A stretch of 40,549 nucleotides of DNA, taken from positions 1 through 40,549 of the forward strand of contig NZ_SLTI01000062.1 of the NCBI RefSeq assembly GCF_004347735.1, given 5' to 3'. Positions 9,382-18,607 of the stretch are shown here, one piece after another (position 1 is the first letter of the stretch; every line of letters starts with the position of its first letter). Made by a program: the position numbers and the translations under genes. The stretch is from Sulfuricurvum sp. IAE1. Its GTDB lineage: Bacteria; Campylobacterota; Campylobacteria; Campylobacterales; Sulfurimonadaceae. The notes under the pieces are model-generated. The model searched no databases. It was not told the DNA's origin and was given only the letters and a program-made list of their open reading frames with translations.

Positions 9382-10539
9382 ATGTCGCTGATTCGCTTCT
9401 CATTTTCTCTAATTGTATGCTTTACAACATTGATTTACGCAAATGAATATGAAGAAGGACTGAATCAATACAGGAACGGTCACTATACGGAAGCAGCACG
9501 TTTATTCTCTATTTCTGCCGAGACAGGTAATCCATACGCACAATACGCACTTGGACAAATGTATGAAGAAGGCAACGGTGTTGAGCGTAATATATCGAAA
9601 GCGATAGGTCTATACAAGCGTTCCGCCTCCATCTATCAACTGCCATCCATTTCCTCTCAGAATGAACAGATCATTCCACAGGCACATCTATATCAAATTG
9701 ACCCGCAAAGTGATGCAGAAAGACGAAAATATATTTTAGAAAATATTCCTATGCCGAAAGATATTGATGAACGCGAGACAATACTGACCAAGATCTTTGG
9801 TAATTTTGGGATGTTGCCTTATGAAAAGACATATTTAATCCCAGTTGCTTATACCACTAAAAATTACGAGAAATATGATCCGATTTCCTATCCGGGTTAC
9901 CAAGAATTTAACAACAATATTGAAACAGAATTTCAGATCAGTTTGAAAAAAAATCTTACATATAATCTTCTTGGGCTAAATGAAGAGTTCGGATTTGGAT
10001 ATACTCAGGAAGTTTGGTGGCAATTCTATTCAAACTCATCACCTTTTCGTGAAAGTAATTATCGCCCAGAAATATGGCTTATGTTGCCCGTTCAGGATAA
10101 AAAATATGCTGATATCGGGTTAAAAGCATTTAAAATAGCTTTCTGGCATGAATCTAATGGGTTAGGCGAACCTCTATCAAGAGAATGGAATCAAGTTTAC
10201 CTCGATACAATTTTCTTCTACAATAATCTAATAACTACTTTGAGAGTCTGGTATCCGGATCCTGGAGGAAACAATAAGGATATAGCTGATTATCTTGGAT
10301 ATGGACATGTCAAACTAAATTATATTCTGGGCAAACATCAATTTGATTTGACATGGCGCAACAACCTTCATTTTGGCGGTGATAATCGAGGTTCCATTGA
10401 GGGTGAATGGTCATATCCAATTGGATACTCAAAAAATAATTTTTGGTATATCAAAGCATTTAGTGGTTATGGGGCAAGTCTAATGGATTATGATCATTTT
10501 CAAAATCGTATAGGGTTCGGTTTTTTATTCTCACGATGA
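9382..10539 (+). CDS. pldA: Outer-membrane phospholipase A (OMPLA) with N-terminal Sel1-like repeat
   Basis: A signal peptide (LIRFSFSLIVCFTTLIYA) is followed by one to two Sel1/TPR-like units (YRNGHYTEAARLFSISAETG, YAQYALGQMYEEGNGVE) and a phospholipase A1 beta-barrel from about residue 120. Numbering from the upstream ATG (9376), the catalytic triad residues are H258, S260 (WHESNG) and N272 (SREWN); their spacing, 2 and 12, equals that of E. coli OMPLA H142/S144/N156. The protein ends in a barrel strand GFGFLFSR. I chose ATG 9382 because AAAGG ends 6 nt upstream of it, whereas ATG 9376 abuts the AAAGG. The Sel1-like extension is an addition to the usual OMPLA. It probably hydrolyses outer-leaflet phospholipids when the membrane is disturbed. 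Confidence 0.85.
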   Translation: MSLIRFSFSLIVCFTTLIYANEYEEGLNQYRNGHYTEAARLFSISAETGNPYAQYALGQMYEEGNGVERNISKAIGLYKRSASIYQLPSISSQNEQIIPQAHLYQIDPQSDAERRKYILENIPMPKDIDERETILTKIFGNFGMLPYEKTYLIPVAYTTKNYEKYDPISYPGYQEFNNNIETEFQISLKKNLTYNLLGLNEEFGFGYTQEVWWQFYSNSSPFRESNYRPEIWLMLPVQDKKYADIGLKAFKIAFWHESNGLGEPLSREWNQVYLDTIFFYNNLITTLRVWYPDPGGNNKDIADYLGYGHVKLNYILGKHQFDLTWRNNLHFGGDNRGSIEGEWSYPIGYSKNNFWYIKAFSGYGASLMDYDHFQNRIGFGFLFSR

Positions 10540-10715
10540 ATTGACAAAATCAACAGATATAGATTTTGAACAAAGGTTAAGAGATTGGTTAGGCTATTTA
10601 AAGATATTTGCTCCGTTTGAAAAAGATAATATAACCCTACCGTTTAGATAATCTATATATTGCTATGAATAGTAAGTGCTATGTAGTAGCATATTTTATT
10701 GTAAGGTAGCAGGAA
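10540..10715. other. AT-rich spacer with a possible gene remnant and short repeats at the composition boundary
   Basis: No start-bearing gene is seen in these 176 bases. One plus-strand frame stays open to a stop at 10649-10651 and encodes protein-like text (RLRDWLGYLKIFAPF) but has no ATG and no ribosome-binding site, so it may be a decayed 3' fragment of an unidentified gene. Nearer the junction there is an inverted repeat TGCTA-5nt-TAGCA (10677-10691), and a 9-base direct repeat TTATTGTAA (10696-10704 and 10716-10724, 20 bases apart). The second copy contains the stop codon of the truncated comM. Confidence 0.4.
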
Positions 10716-11600
10716 TTATTGTAAATCATACCCGCCGCCAAAAATGCTGGCGCCGGTACTCGTGTGGTGGGGGGAGCGAAACGGGCGAAGCGGCGTGAAA
10801 GAGGGCTCTTTTCCCTCCAGGATTTCGAGCTTGGCGCAATCGAGCATTTCGTCGTTGTGCAGCGGGGGGAGAATATGACGCAGCCGTTTGGCGATCATCG
10901 ATTTCCCGCTCCCGGGAGAACCTTCCAGCAGCAGATTGTGCATCCCCGCAGCGGCGATGAGAGCGGAGCGTTTGGCGTGTTCCTGTCCGCGAATGTCGCG
11001 AAAATCGAGGGGATATTCTTCATGATAGAAATAGGGTTCCCCTTCGTGTTCGAGGCGTTTGAAATCGAACGAGGAACATTCCGCGGGTTCGGGCGCGGCA
11101 ACGCCCCGAAGAAGTTCGAGGGTTTGGGTAAGGCTCGATACACCGTAAAAAGAGATGCCGGGTATTTTGGAGAGTTTGGCAACGCTGACGTCGGGGACGA
11201 CGGCGCGTCGTATCAAGCCCTGGTTGGCTAAAGAGAGGATGATCGGATAGAGGAGGGTGTTTTCGCTCACGCTGCCATCCAGCCCCAGCTCGCCGAAAAC
11301 GTACCACCCCTCGGTCGACTCTTCTCCGTTCCCCAGTGCGATCAGCGCCGCGATGGCCAGATCGAAATGCGACCCCTCCTTGCGCAGGTCACTCGGAGCG
11401 AGATTGACGGTGAGGCGTTTGGGGGGGAACGTGAAACCGTTTCCCAGTAGGGCCGATTTCACCCGCTCTTTGGACTCGTTGATGGCCGTATTGGCCATAC
11501 CGACGATCGTAAAAGCCGGGAGTCCTTTGGTGGCGGTAAACTGGACTTCGACGGGTTTGGCGTCGATCCCTTCGAATGTGGCGCACAACAACTGTTTCAT
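10716..11600 (-). pseudogene. comM: Truncated ComM/YifB (Mg-chelatase-like AAA+ ATPase)
   Basis: This is the N-terminal part of ComM, the helicase that helps integrate transforming DNA. Residues from MKQLLCATFEG show the Lon-protease-like domain (KGLPAFTIVGMANTAINESKERV, LAPSDLRKEGSHFDLAIA) and then the AAA+ domain start with Walker A GSPGSGKS. The frame matches the family up to SPHHTSTGASIFGGG, then reads YDLQ and stops at 10716. Normal family members run to about 500 residues; this has about 294, so Walker B, sensor and C-terminal domains are lost. The break lies at about 10730/10731, the same place where base composition falls. The start was set at ATG 11600 because family similarity begins there; the ORF opens further upstream. 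It is probably non-functional. Confidence 0.88.
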
Positions 11601-11699
11601 GGCGAGTACCGTTATGGGATTTGAGAGATATTGTAACCGGAAAATGTTATTTTTGGGTAAATATTGCAAAATGCAAAGAGAAGGAGGCGGCGGAAGGGA

Positions 11700-12215
11700 T
11701 TATTTTTTCTCTTTTTGTGCTCTTTTGTACTCTTTTTCAAATTTTTTACGACGGTTGTAGGAGAGCTTTTCGATGAAAAGTTTACCGTCGAGATGGTCGA
11801 TTTCATGCTGGATCGCGATGCTGAGCAGCTCCTCGGCTTCGAGGAGGCATGGGTTGCCGAAGCGGTCCTGGTAATGGAGCGTCAGCGATTCGTAGCGCTC
11901 GACGTCCTCATAAAATCCCGGAACGCTCAGGCACCCTTCCTGGTAGAGGGTGGTACCCTTGGGATTGTGGATAACGGGATTGATGATTTCGATCAAACGG
12001 TCGCGCGACTGGTTCCCCTCTTCGTCGGGAATGCACAATATCAGGGCGCGGATAGGATTGGCGACCTGGATCGCGGCAAGGCCGATGCCGTTGGAGAGCA
12101 TCATCGTATCGTACATGTCGTCGAGAAAACGGTGCAATGCTTCGTCGAACTCCGTAACGGGGGCCGAGACGGTTTTGAGAATTTTATTGGGATAAGTGAC
12201 GATCGGGAGAATCAT
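11700..12215 (-). CDS. def: Peptide deformylase
   Basis: This 171-residue enzyme removes the formyl group from nascent N-terminal methionines. All three signature motifs are present: GIGLAAIQ (43-50), GCLSVPG with metal ligand C95, and QHEIDHLDG with H137, E138 and H141. Length is normal. It lies 7 nt downstream of the GGDEF-like gene in a block tig-clpP-GGDEF-def, so it is likely co-transcribed with other factors acting on newly made proteins. The 99-nt gap to the comM start downstream contains no clear terminator. Confidence 0.97.
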   Translation of the reverse strand: MILPIVTYPNKILKTVSAPVTEFDEALHRFLDDMYDTMMLSNGIGLAAIQVANPIRALILCIPDEEGNQSRDRLIEIINPVIHNPKGTTLYQEGCLSVPGFYEDVERYESLTLHYQDRFGNPCLLEAEELLSIAIQHEIDHLDGKLFIEKLSYNRRKKFEKEYKRAQKEKK

Positions 12216-12222
12216 GAAGGCT

Positions 12223-13287
12223 TTATTCGTTGCTGGTTGCGACCATGTAGCGCAGTTTCGAATTCTCGTCGGCCATGTTCATCGCATCGAGGGTGTTGAC
12301 CAGGGTCTGTTCGACTCCCTCGGCAGCCGTCATTTCGGCGATCCCGATCGCGATGCGCAGCTGAATCTCTTTTTCGGCCAGAAAGAAGTTGCTCGAAGCG
12401 ACGAGGTCGTATAGACGCTCAGAAGCCCGCTTGGCACTTTCGATGTCGGTGTGTTTGAGCACCATCGCGAATACCCCTTCGCCGTAGTGGGCGACGATAT
12501 CGCTGCGCCGGGAAGTTTTCAACAGTAACCGTGCCACGGTGCGGATCATCAGCTGCTGCGCTTTTTCGCTTTGGATAATCGAACTGGTCTCTTTGGAGAG
12601 GCGCACGGTGATGAGAGAGCTTTTGTGCTTGAACTCGTCGATCAGGTTGCGTTCCTGCTCAAGTTTGGTGAGGAGATAACGTTTATTGTAAACGCCGTAC
12701 TGGTTGTCGAAAATCGTTTCGTTTTCGACCTGGCGTACGATTCCCGCTGTTTCGTCGTATACGCTTTTCATGTGCGTGACCTGTTTTTTGAGGATCGCAC
12801 TGAGTTTGTTGACGTCGTTGCTCAACGATGAGAGCAGGTCACTGGCTCCCGCTACGGTCGGGACGCTTTTCATCTCTTCCTTGCGTTTATCGAGAATTTT
12901 CTCCATTAACGCGATGTTTTTGTAGAGGGTGGCACTGAGCTGCAGGATGTTTTTGATCGAGAGAAAACCCTGTTTGAGGTTTTTTTCGAGTTCGACGCTT
13001 TTGTCGTCGTGGTTGTCCTCTTCGAGTTCGAGGATAGAGCCGATCTGGCGGCGAAGGCTTTCGCTTTTGTCTTCGAGAATACGGTCGAAGTAGAGGGCGA
13101 AATTGTTGGGGGTCGGGGGAAGGTTGTCTGATATCAGGGCGCTCAGAACCTCTTTCGCAAAAATTTCCAGATCGCTGGTTGGGTCACTTAAAGAACCGGT
13201 ACTGATACTCATAAAATTATTGCTCCCGTCAGGATTGGTTTGGGGGGCGGGCCGCTGTGAGCGCTTGAGATCACTGAGACTCGCCAT
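12223..13287 (-). CDS. GGDEF-like protein with degenerate catalytic motif
   Basis: A 354-residue soluble protein. Residues about 40-180 are helical and coiled-coil-like (SDNLPPTPNNFALYFDRILE, then a charged region); about 185-345 have a diguanylate-cyclase fold recognisable from YGVYNKRYLLTKLEQE, RRSDIVAHYGEGVFAMVL and LRIAIGIAEM. The GGDEF motif reads GEGVF (269-273): the second Gly and both acidic residues needed for metal and catalysis are lost, so it is probably not a cyclase. It may bind GTP or c-di-GMP, or act by protein contact. It sits between clpP and def with gaps of 13 and 7 nt. Function in this operon is unknown; family assignment is fairly sure. Confidence 0.85.
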   Translation of the reverse strand: MASLSDLKRSQRPAPQTNPDGSNNFMSISTGSLSDPTSDLEIFAKEVLSALISDNLPPTPNNFALYFDRILEDKSESLRRQIGSILELEEDNHDDKSVELEKNLKQGFLSIKNILQLSATLYKNIALMEKILDKRKEEMKSVPTVAGASDLLSSLSNDVNKLSAILKKQVTHMKSVYDETAGIVRQVENETIFDNQYGVYNKRYLLTKLEQERNLIDEFKHKSSLITVRLSKETSSIIQSEKAQQLMIRTVARLLLKTSRRSDIVAHYGEGVFAMVLKHTDIESAKRASERLYDLVASSNFFLAEKEIQLRIAIGIAEMTAAEGVEQTLVNTLDAMNMADENSKLRYMVATSNE

Positions 13288-13300
13288 GAAACATCCCTAA

Positions 13301-13897
13301 TTATTTGTCTTCTTTTTCTTTTTGGACAAGCACTTCGTCAATGATACCATAACTTACCGCTTCTTCTGCGGACATGAAGTTGTCGCGGTCGGTATCTTTT
13401 TCAAGTTTTTTAACACTTTGTCCGCAGTTTTTCGCCAGGATCTCGTTGAGTTCGGCTTTCATCCGAAGAATCTCTTTGGCCTGAATCTCGATATCGGTAG
13501 CCTGTCCCTGCGCGCCGCCCAGGGGCTGATGGATCATGATCCGCGCGTGGGGGAGAGCGTAGCGTTTGCCTTTGGTTCCCGAACTGAGCAAAAAAGCGCC
13601 CATTGACGCCGCCTGGCCGATACAGATCGTGCAGACATCGGGACGGATGTAGTTCATCGTATCGTAGATCGCCATTCCCGAGGTGATGACGCCGCCGGGA
13701 GAGTTGATGTAGAAATAGATGTCCTTGGTCGGGTCTTCCGCTTCCAGAAACAACAGCTGAGCGACGATCGAAGAAGATACGGCATCGTTGACTTCGCCGC
13801 TGAGCATAACGATACGGTCTTTGAGCAGACGCGAATAGATGTCGTAGGAGCGCTCTCCGCGCCCCGTCTTTTCGATGACGTAAGGGATGTAGCTCAT
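13301..13897 (-). CDS. clpP: ATP-dependent Clp protease proteolytic subunit
   Basis: A 198-residue serine protease subunit that forms the ClpP barrel degrading proteins delivered by ClpA/ClpX. The catalytic triad is intact: S98 (GQAASMGA), H123 (MIHQPLGG) and D172 ([11 protein letters not shown]), with the same spacing as E. coli ClpP. There is a short N-terminal propeptide-like region at most. Its ATG overlaps the tig stop by one base (TAATG), the same tig-clpP order as in many bacteria, which supports translational coupling with the chaperone gene. Confidence 0.98.
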   Translation of the reverse strand: MSYIPYVIEKTGRGERSYDIYSRLLKDRIVMLSGEVNDAVSSSIVAQLLFLEAEDPTKDIYFYINSPGGVITSGMAIYDTMNYIRPDVCTICIGQAASMGAFLLSSGTKGKRYALPHARIMIHQPLGGAQGQATDIEIQAKEILRMKAELNEILAKNCGQSVKKLEKDTDRDNFMSAEEAVSYGIIDEVLVQKEKEDK

Positions 13898-15198
13898 TAG
13901 GCCTCTTTGATTTTGTCGTTGAGCAGTTTGCTAAGAACGCGATCTTCGATCATCGCCATCTGGATCGCCGGAAGGTATCCCGACTCTTGGTAGTGTTTGT
14001 AGATCGCTGAAGGGTCTTGTCCCATCTGCATCGCTTCGAAATAGATCGTCTGCATCAGTTCCTGCTCGCTCACCGCAACGTTTTCGGCGCGGGCAAGGGC
14101 ATCGACGATGAAGGTCGCTTTGACGGCGCGGCAGGCGTCGTCACGGAACGTTTCGCGCAGCGCTTTGACTTTTTCGGCGTCGTTGCGCAGCTCTTCGAGC
14201 TCCGCTTCGGCCATTTCCCGCGCTTTTTTGTTCAGCGCCATGTCCATCTCCTGCTCGACGATGAATTCGGGAAGGTCGATTGTAAACGCGTTGACGAAAG
14301 TTTCCATCAGTTTGGGTTTGAGTTCGTCGTTGTAGATTTTGCTCATCTCTTCGCTCTCAAGCTGCTCTTTCACTTTTTCTTTGAGCATTTCGAGGTTCGC
14401 GTCTTCGAAACCGGGAAGCATTTTTTTCGCGAGTTCGTCGTCGATGCTGACCGCTTCTTTTGCCTGGATCGCGTTGACTTTTACCTTGAACTGGGCCGGT
14501 TTGCCCGCCAGTTTGCTGCCGCCGTAGTTTTCGGGGAATGTGACGTCGATCGTTTTCTCTTCCCCTTTTTTCATCCCGATGACCTGGTCTTCAAATCCGG
14601 GGATGAACTGGCCGCTTCCGAGGCGGAGGCTGAACCCTTCGGCTTTCCCCCCTTCGAACGCTTCGCCGTCGACGAACCCTTCGAAATCGATCACCGCAGC
14701 GTCGCCGCTGATGAGCGCTCTGTCTTCTTCAACGTCGACGAACGGAGCCTGAGCGCCTGCGAGCTCTTCAATACGCTGCATAACCGCTTCGTCACTGATG
14801 GCGGGCTTGGCGACTTCGGGAACCATTGCCGCGTAATCGCCCAGTTCGATCGCGGGGCGGATCGCGAGGGTTACTTCAACGTCGATGCCGTTGTCGTTTT
14901 TATCGAATTTCGTGATCTGGGGTTCGCCGATCAGGGCGCTTGCCGCGATCTCCATCGCCTTGAGCCCTTCGTCAAGCAGGTCGCGGAGCGCCTGCGCTTC
15001 GGCGTCTTGTACCAGGCGGTCGCCGTATTGTTTTTTCACGGCGCTGACGGGGACTTTCCCTTTGCGGAAACCGGCGATTTTCGCCTCTTTGCTGAGCTGG
15101 TTGGCGATTTTCTCGATGTTGGCATCGATGGTGTTGCGGGTGATGGCCGCGTTGATTTTGGCGTTCGCAGAGTCGATTTTATTCGTAGTAATTTGCAT
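13897..15198 (-). CDS. tig: Trigger factor, ribosome-bound chaperone and peptidyl-prolyl isomerase
   Basis: The N-terminal ribosome-binding domain carries the signature GFRKGKVP (with preceding EAKIA), followed by the FKBP-type PPIase domain (about 145-240, [19 protein letters not shown]) and a long helical C-terminal chaperone domain. The start was placed at ATG 15198 (433 aa), preceded by AAGGGATTCA, rather than the longer open frame from 15243, because family proteins begin MQ(I/V)xxxK. It is first in the tig-clpP-GGDEF-def cluster. A plausible sigma70 promoter lies upstream. Confidence 0.96.
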   Translation of the reverse strand: MQITTNKIDSANAKINAAITRNTIDANIEKIANQLSKEAKIAGFRKGKVPVSAVKKQYGDRLVQDAEAQALRDLLDEGLKAMEIAASALIGEPQITKFDKNDNGIDVEVTLAIRPAIELGDYAAMVPEVAKPAISDEAVMQRIEELAGAQAPFVDVEEDRALISGDAAVIDFEGFVDGEAFEGGKAEGFSLRLGSGQFIPGFEDQVIGMKKGEEKTIDVTFPENYGGSKLAGKPAQFKVKVNAIQAKEAVSIDDELAKKMLPGFEDANLEMLKEKVKEQLESEEMSKIYNDELKPKLMETFVNAFTIDLPEFIVEQEMDMALNKKAREMAEAELEELRNDAEKVKALRETFRDDACRAVKATFIVDALARAENVAVSEQELMQTIYFEAMQMGQDPSAIYKHYQESGYLPAIQMAMIEDRVLSKLLNDKIKEA

Positions 15199-15242
15199 TG
15201 AATCCCTTTGTTGTCGTTGTCTTGACAGACTAAATGGGGGCA

Positions 15243-15271
15243 ATAATACCCAAAATGCTCTGATAAGTCTA
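15243..15271 (-). promoter_or_regulatory. Putative tig operon promoter
   Basis: On the minus strand, TAGACT (15271-15266) is a 4/6 match to the -35 element, followed after 17 nt by TATTAT (15248-15243), a 5/6 match to the -10 element. It lies about 45 nt upstream of the chosen tig start. This spacing is the sigma70 optimum, but no transcription data are available. Confidence 0.5.
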
Positions 15272-15282
15272 TGAAGGATCCG

Positions 15283-15308
15283 TTTTGCTCATCTGCTCCT
15301 CAGCAAAA
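15283..15308. repeat. Inverted repeat in the tig-folE divergent region
   Basis: TTTTGCT (15283-15289) and AGCAAAA (15302-15308) are perfect 7-base arms around a 12-base loop. It lies between the divergent tig and folE genes, 40 nt upstream of the folE start. It might be an operator or a weak RNA hairpin in the folE leader; with arms this short chance occurrence is possible. Confidence 0.3.
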
Positions 15309-15348
15309 ACGTGATAAAGTAAGACCATCAAGATTGGACGAGAGAACG

Positions 15349-15936
15349 ATGTCAAAAACAACCACCCAGCAAGCATTCGAAGACGCGGTCAAGACGATGA
15401 TCCGCTACGTCGGCGAAGACGAAACCCGCGAAGGGCTCCTCAAAACTCCCGAGCGGGTCATGAAAGCGTACGAATTCATGTTCGGAGGCTACAATGAAGA
15501 CCCGCAGGCGATTTTGAATTCGGCGATGTTTGAAACTTCCAACGACGAAATGGTGCTGATCAAAGATATCGAATTTTACTCGACGTGTGAACACCACCTC
15601 CTTCCGATTATCGGACGTGCCCATGTCGCCTATATTCCTGACGGAAAAGTGGTCGGCCTCTCCAAAATCCCGCGCGTAGTCGACGTTTTTGCCCGCCGGA
15701 TGCAGATCCAGGAGCAGCTGACCGAACAGATCGCCGATGCCCTGATGCACGCGATCAGCCCCAAGGGGGTTGCGGTCGTCGTTCAGGCGCGCCACATGTG
15801 CATGGAGATGCGCGGCGTAGAGAAAATCAGTTCCACGACGACGTCGAGCGCACTGCGGGGGTTGTTCAAGCGGGACGAAAAAACGCGGATGGAGTTTTTC
15901 AACCTGATCAACTCGCCGGCCGGAACCCGATACTAA
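15349..15936 (+). CDS. folE: GTP cyclohydrolase I
   Basis: This enzyme makes dihydroneopterin triphosphate from GTP, the first step to folate and related pterins. From the ATG at 15349 it has 195 residues. The zinc ligands C80 and H83 (STCEHHLLP) and C151 (HMCMEMRGV) have exactly the spacing of E. coli FolE C110/H113/C181. The open frame extends upstream to 15271, but GAGAG lies just before ATG 15349 and family similarity begins there. fliI follows after 3 nt, so the two are probably one transcript. Confidence 0.97.
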   Translation: MSKTTTQQAFEDAVKTMIRYVGEDETREGLLKTPERVMKAYEFMFGGYNEDPQAILNSAMFETSNDEMVLIKDIEFYSTCEHHLLPIIGRAHVAYIPDGKVVGLSKIPRVVDVFARRMQIQEQLTEQIADALMHAISPKGVAVVVQARHMCMEMRGVEKISSTTTSSALRGLFKRDEKTRMEFFNLINSPAGTRY

Positions 15937-15939
15937 ACG

Positions 15940-17247
15940 ATGCCGCTCAAAACCATCCGAAGCCGTCTGGGAATCGAAAAGCTGACGACCCTGTTCGGGA
16001 CGATCACCAAGATCAGCCCTACCGTAATCGTTGCCGAAGGGCTTCACGTCAGTATCGGCGATACGGTGCTGATCGTGTCGGAAATGAGCGGTGCCCAGGC
16101 GATGGGAATGGTCAGCGAGGTAGAGCGGAACCGGTTTTACATTACCCCGTTTCGGTTCGTGGAAGGGTTCCGGACCGGAGACAAGATTTATCCGAACCAG
16201 ACGGGGATGATGATCGAGGTGGGAGACGCCCTGCTCGGACGGGTCGTCGATCCGTTCATGAACCCGATCGACGGGAAGGGACCGATCGGTTCCACCCATC
16301 TCGAACCGATCATCAAAGCTCCCATTGCGGCGATGAAACGGGGGATGATCGATGAGCCCTTCAGCGTCGGGGTCAAGACGATCGACGGGCTGCTCACCTG
16401 CGGGAAAGGGCAGAAACTGGGAATATTCGCCGGGAGCGGCGTCGGCAAATCAACCCTGATGGGGATGATCGTCCGCGGCGCCCAGGCGCCGATCAAAGTG
16501 GTCGCCCTGATCGGGGAACGGGGGCGTGAGGTTCCCGAATTCATCGAAAAAAACCTCGGCGGAAATCTCGAAAATACGGTGATTGTCGTCGCCACCAGCG
16601 ACGATTCGCCGCTGATGCGCAAATACGGGGCGTTCAGTGCGATGAGCGTGGCGGAGTATTTCAAAGGCAAAGGGCTCGATGTTCTGTTCATGATGGACTC
16701 CGTGACCCGTTTTGCGATGGCACAGCGTGAGATCGGCCTTGCGCTGGGAGAACCTCCCACCTCGAAAGGGTATCCCCCCTCGTCGCTTACCCTGCTGCCG
16801 CAGCTTATGGAGCGGGCCGGCAAAGAGGAGGGAAACGGTTCGATCACCGCTTTTTTTACGGTGCTCGTCGAAGGGGATGACCTGAGCGACCCGATCGCCG
16901 ATCAGTCGCGCTCGATTCTCGACGGCCACATCGTCCTTTCGCGGGAACTGACCGATTTCGGGATCTATCCTCCCATCCATATTCTCAATTCCGCGTCGCG
17001 GGTCATGAACGATATCATTTCCCCCGAACATTTCGCCGCCGCCCGGCGGTTTCGCCGCCTCTATACTTTACTTAAAGAGAACGAGATGCTGATCCGCATC
17101 GGCGCATACGTCAGGGGAACCGACCGGGAACTTGACGAAGCGATCGGGAAAAAAGAGCAAATGGAGAAATTTCTTTCGCAGGGGGAAAAATTTCAAACCG
17201 ATTTTCAAGAAACGGTCGATCAGCTGATCGCAATGATGGCCAACTGA
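15940..17247 (+). CDS. fliI: Flagellum-specific ATPase of the type III export apparatus
   Basis: A 435-residue F1-beta-like ATPase that powers export of flagellar subunits. Walker A is AGSGVGKST (164-172), Walker B is VLFMMDSVTRFAMAQREIGLA, a stretch diagnostic of FliI/type III ATPases, and GEPPTSKGYPPS follows. Length is normal for FliI. An injectisome ATPase is the alternative, but no other secretion genes are near and scattered flagellar genes are usual in Campylobacterota. It starts 3 nt after folE. No clear terminator with a T-run is seen in the 132 bases after it. Confidence 0.93.
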   Translation: MPLKTIRSRLGIEKLTTLFGTITKISPTVIVAEGLHVSIGDTVLIVSEMSGAQAMGMVSEVERNRFYITPFRFVEGFRTGDKIYPNQTGMMIEVGDALLGRVVDPFMNPIDGKGPIGSTHLEPIIKAPIAAMKRGMIDEPFSVGVKTIDGLLTCGKGQKLGIFAGSGVGKSTLMGMIVRGAQAPIKVVALIGERGREVPEFIEKNLGGNLENTVIVVATSDDSPLMRKYGAFSAMSVAEYFKGKGLDVLFMMDSVTRFAMAQREIGLALGEPPTSKGYPPSSLTLLPQLMERAGKEEGNGSITAFFTVLVEGDDLSDPIADQSRSILDGHIVLSRELTDFGIYPPIHILNSASRVMNDIISPEHFAAARRFRRLYTLLKENEMLIRIGAYVRGTDRELDEAIGKKEQMEKFLSQGEKFQTDFQETVDQLIAMMAN

Positions 17248-17277
17248 TACCGAATCCTTAAACCGCGTTAAACATAA

Positions 17278-18594
<1,317 letters not shown>

Positions 18595-18607
18595 GAAGGA
18601 AACAATT

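Noticed and set aside
10540-10760. Insertion sequence or tRNA-type attachment site at the composition boundary
   Set aside because: No transposase, terminal inverted repeats of useful length or tRNA 3' end could be found; only short repeats are present.
14017-15201. Long plus-strand open frame (394 codons) opposite tig
   Set aside because: It mirrors tig's codon pattern, is rich in Phe, Arg and Asp as expected of an antisense shadow, and shows no motif or ribosome-binding site.
15352-16299. 315-codon minus-strand frame opposite folE and fliI
   Set aside because: It spans the junction of two real plus-strand genes; composition is that of a shadow frame.
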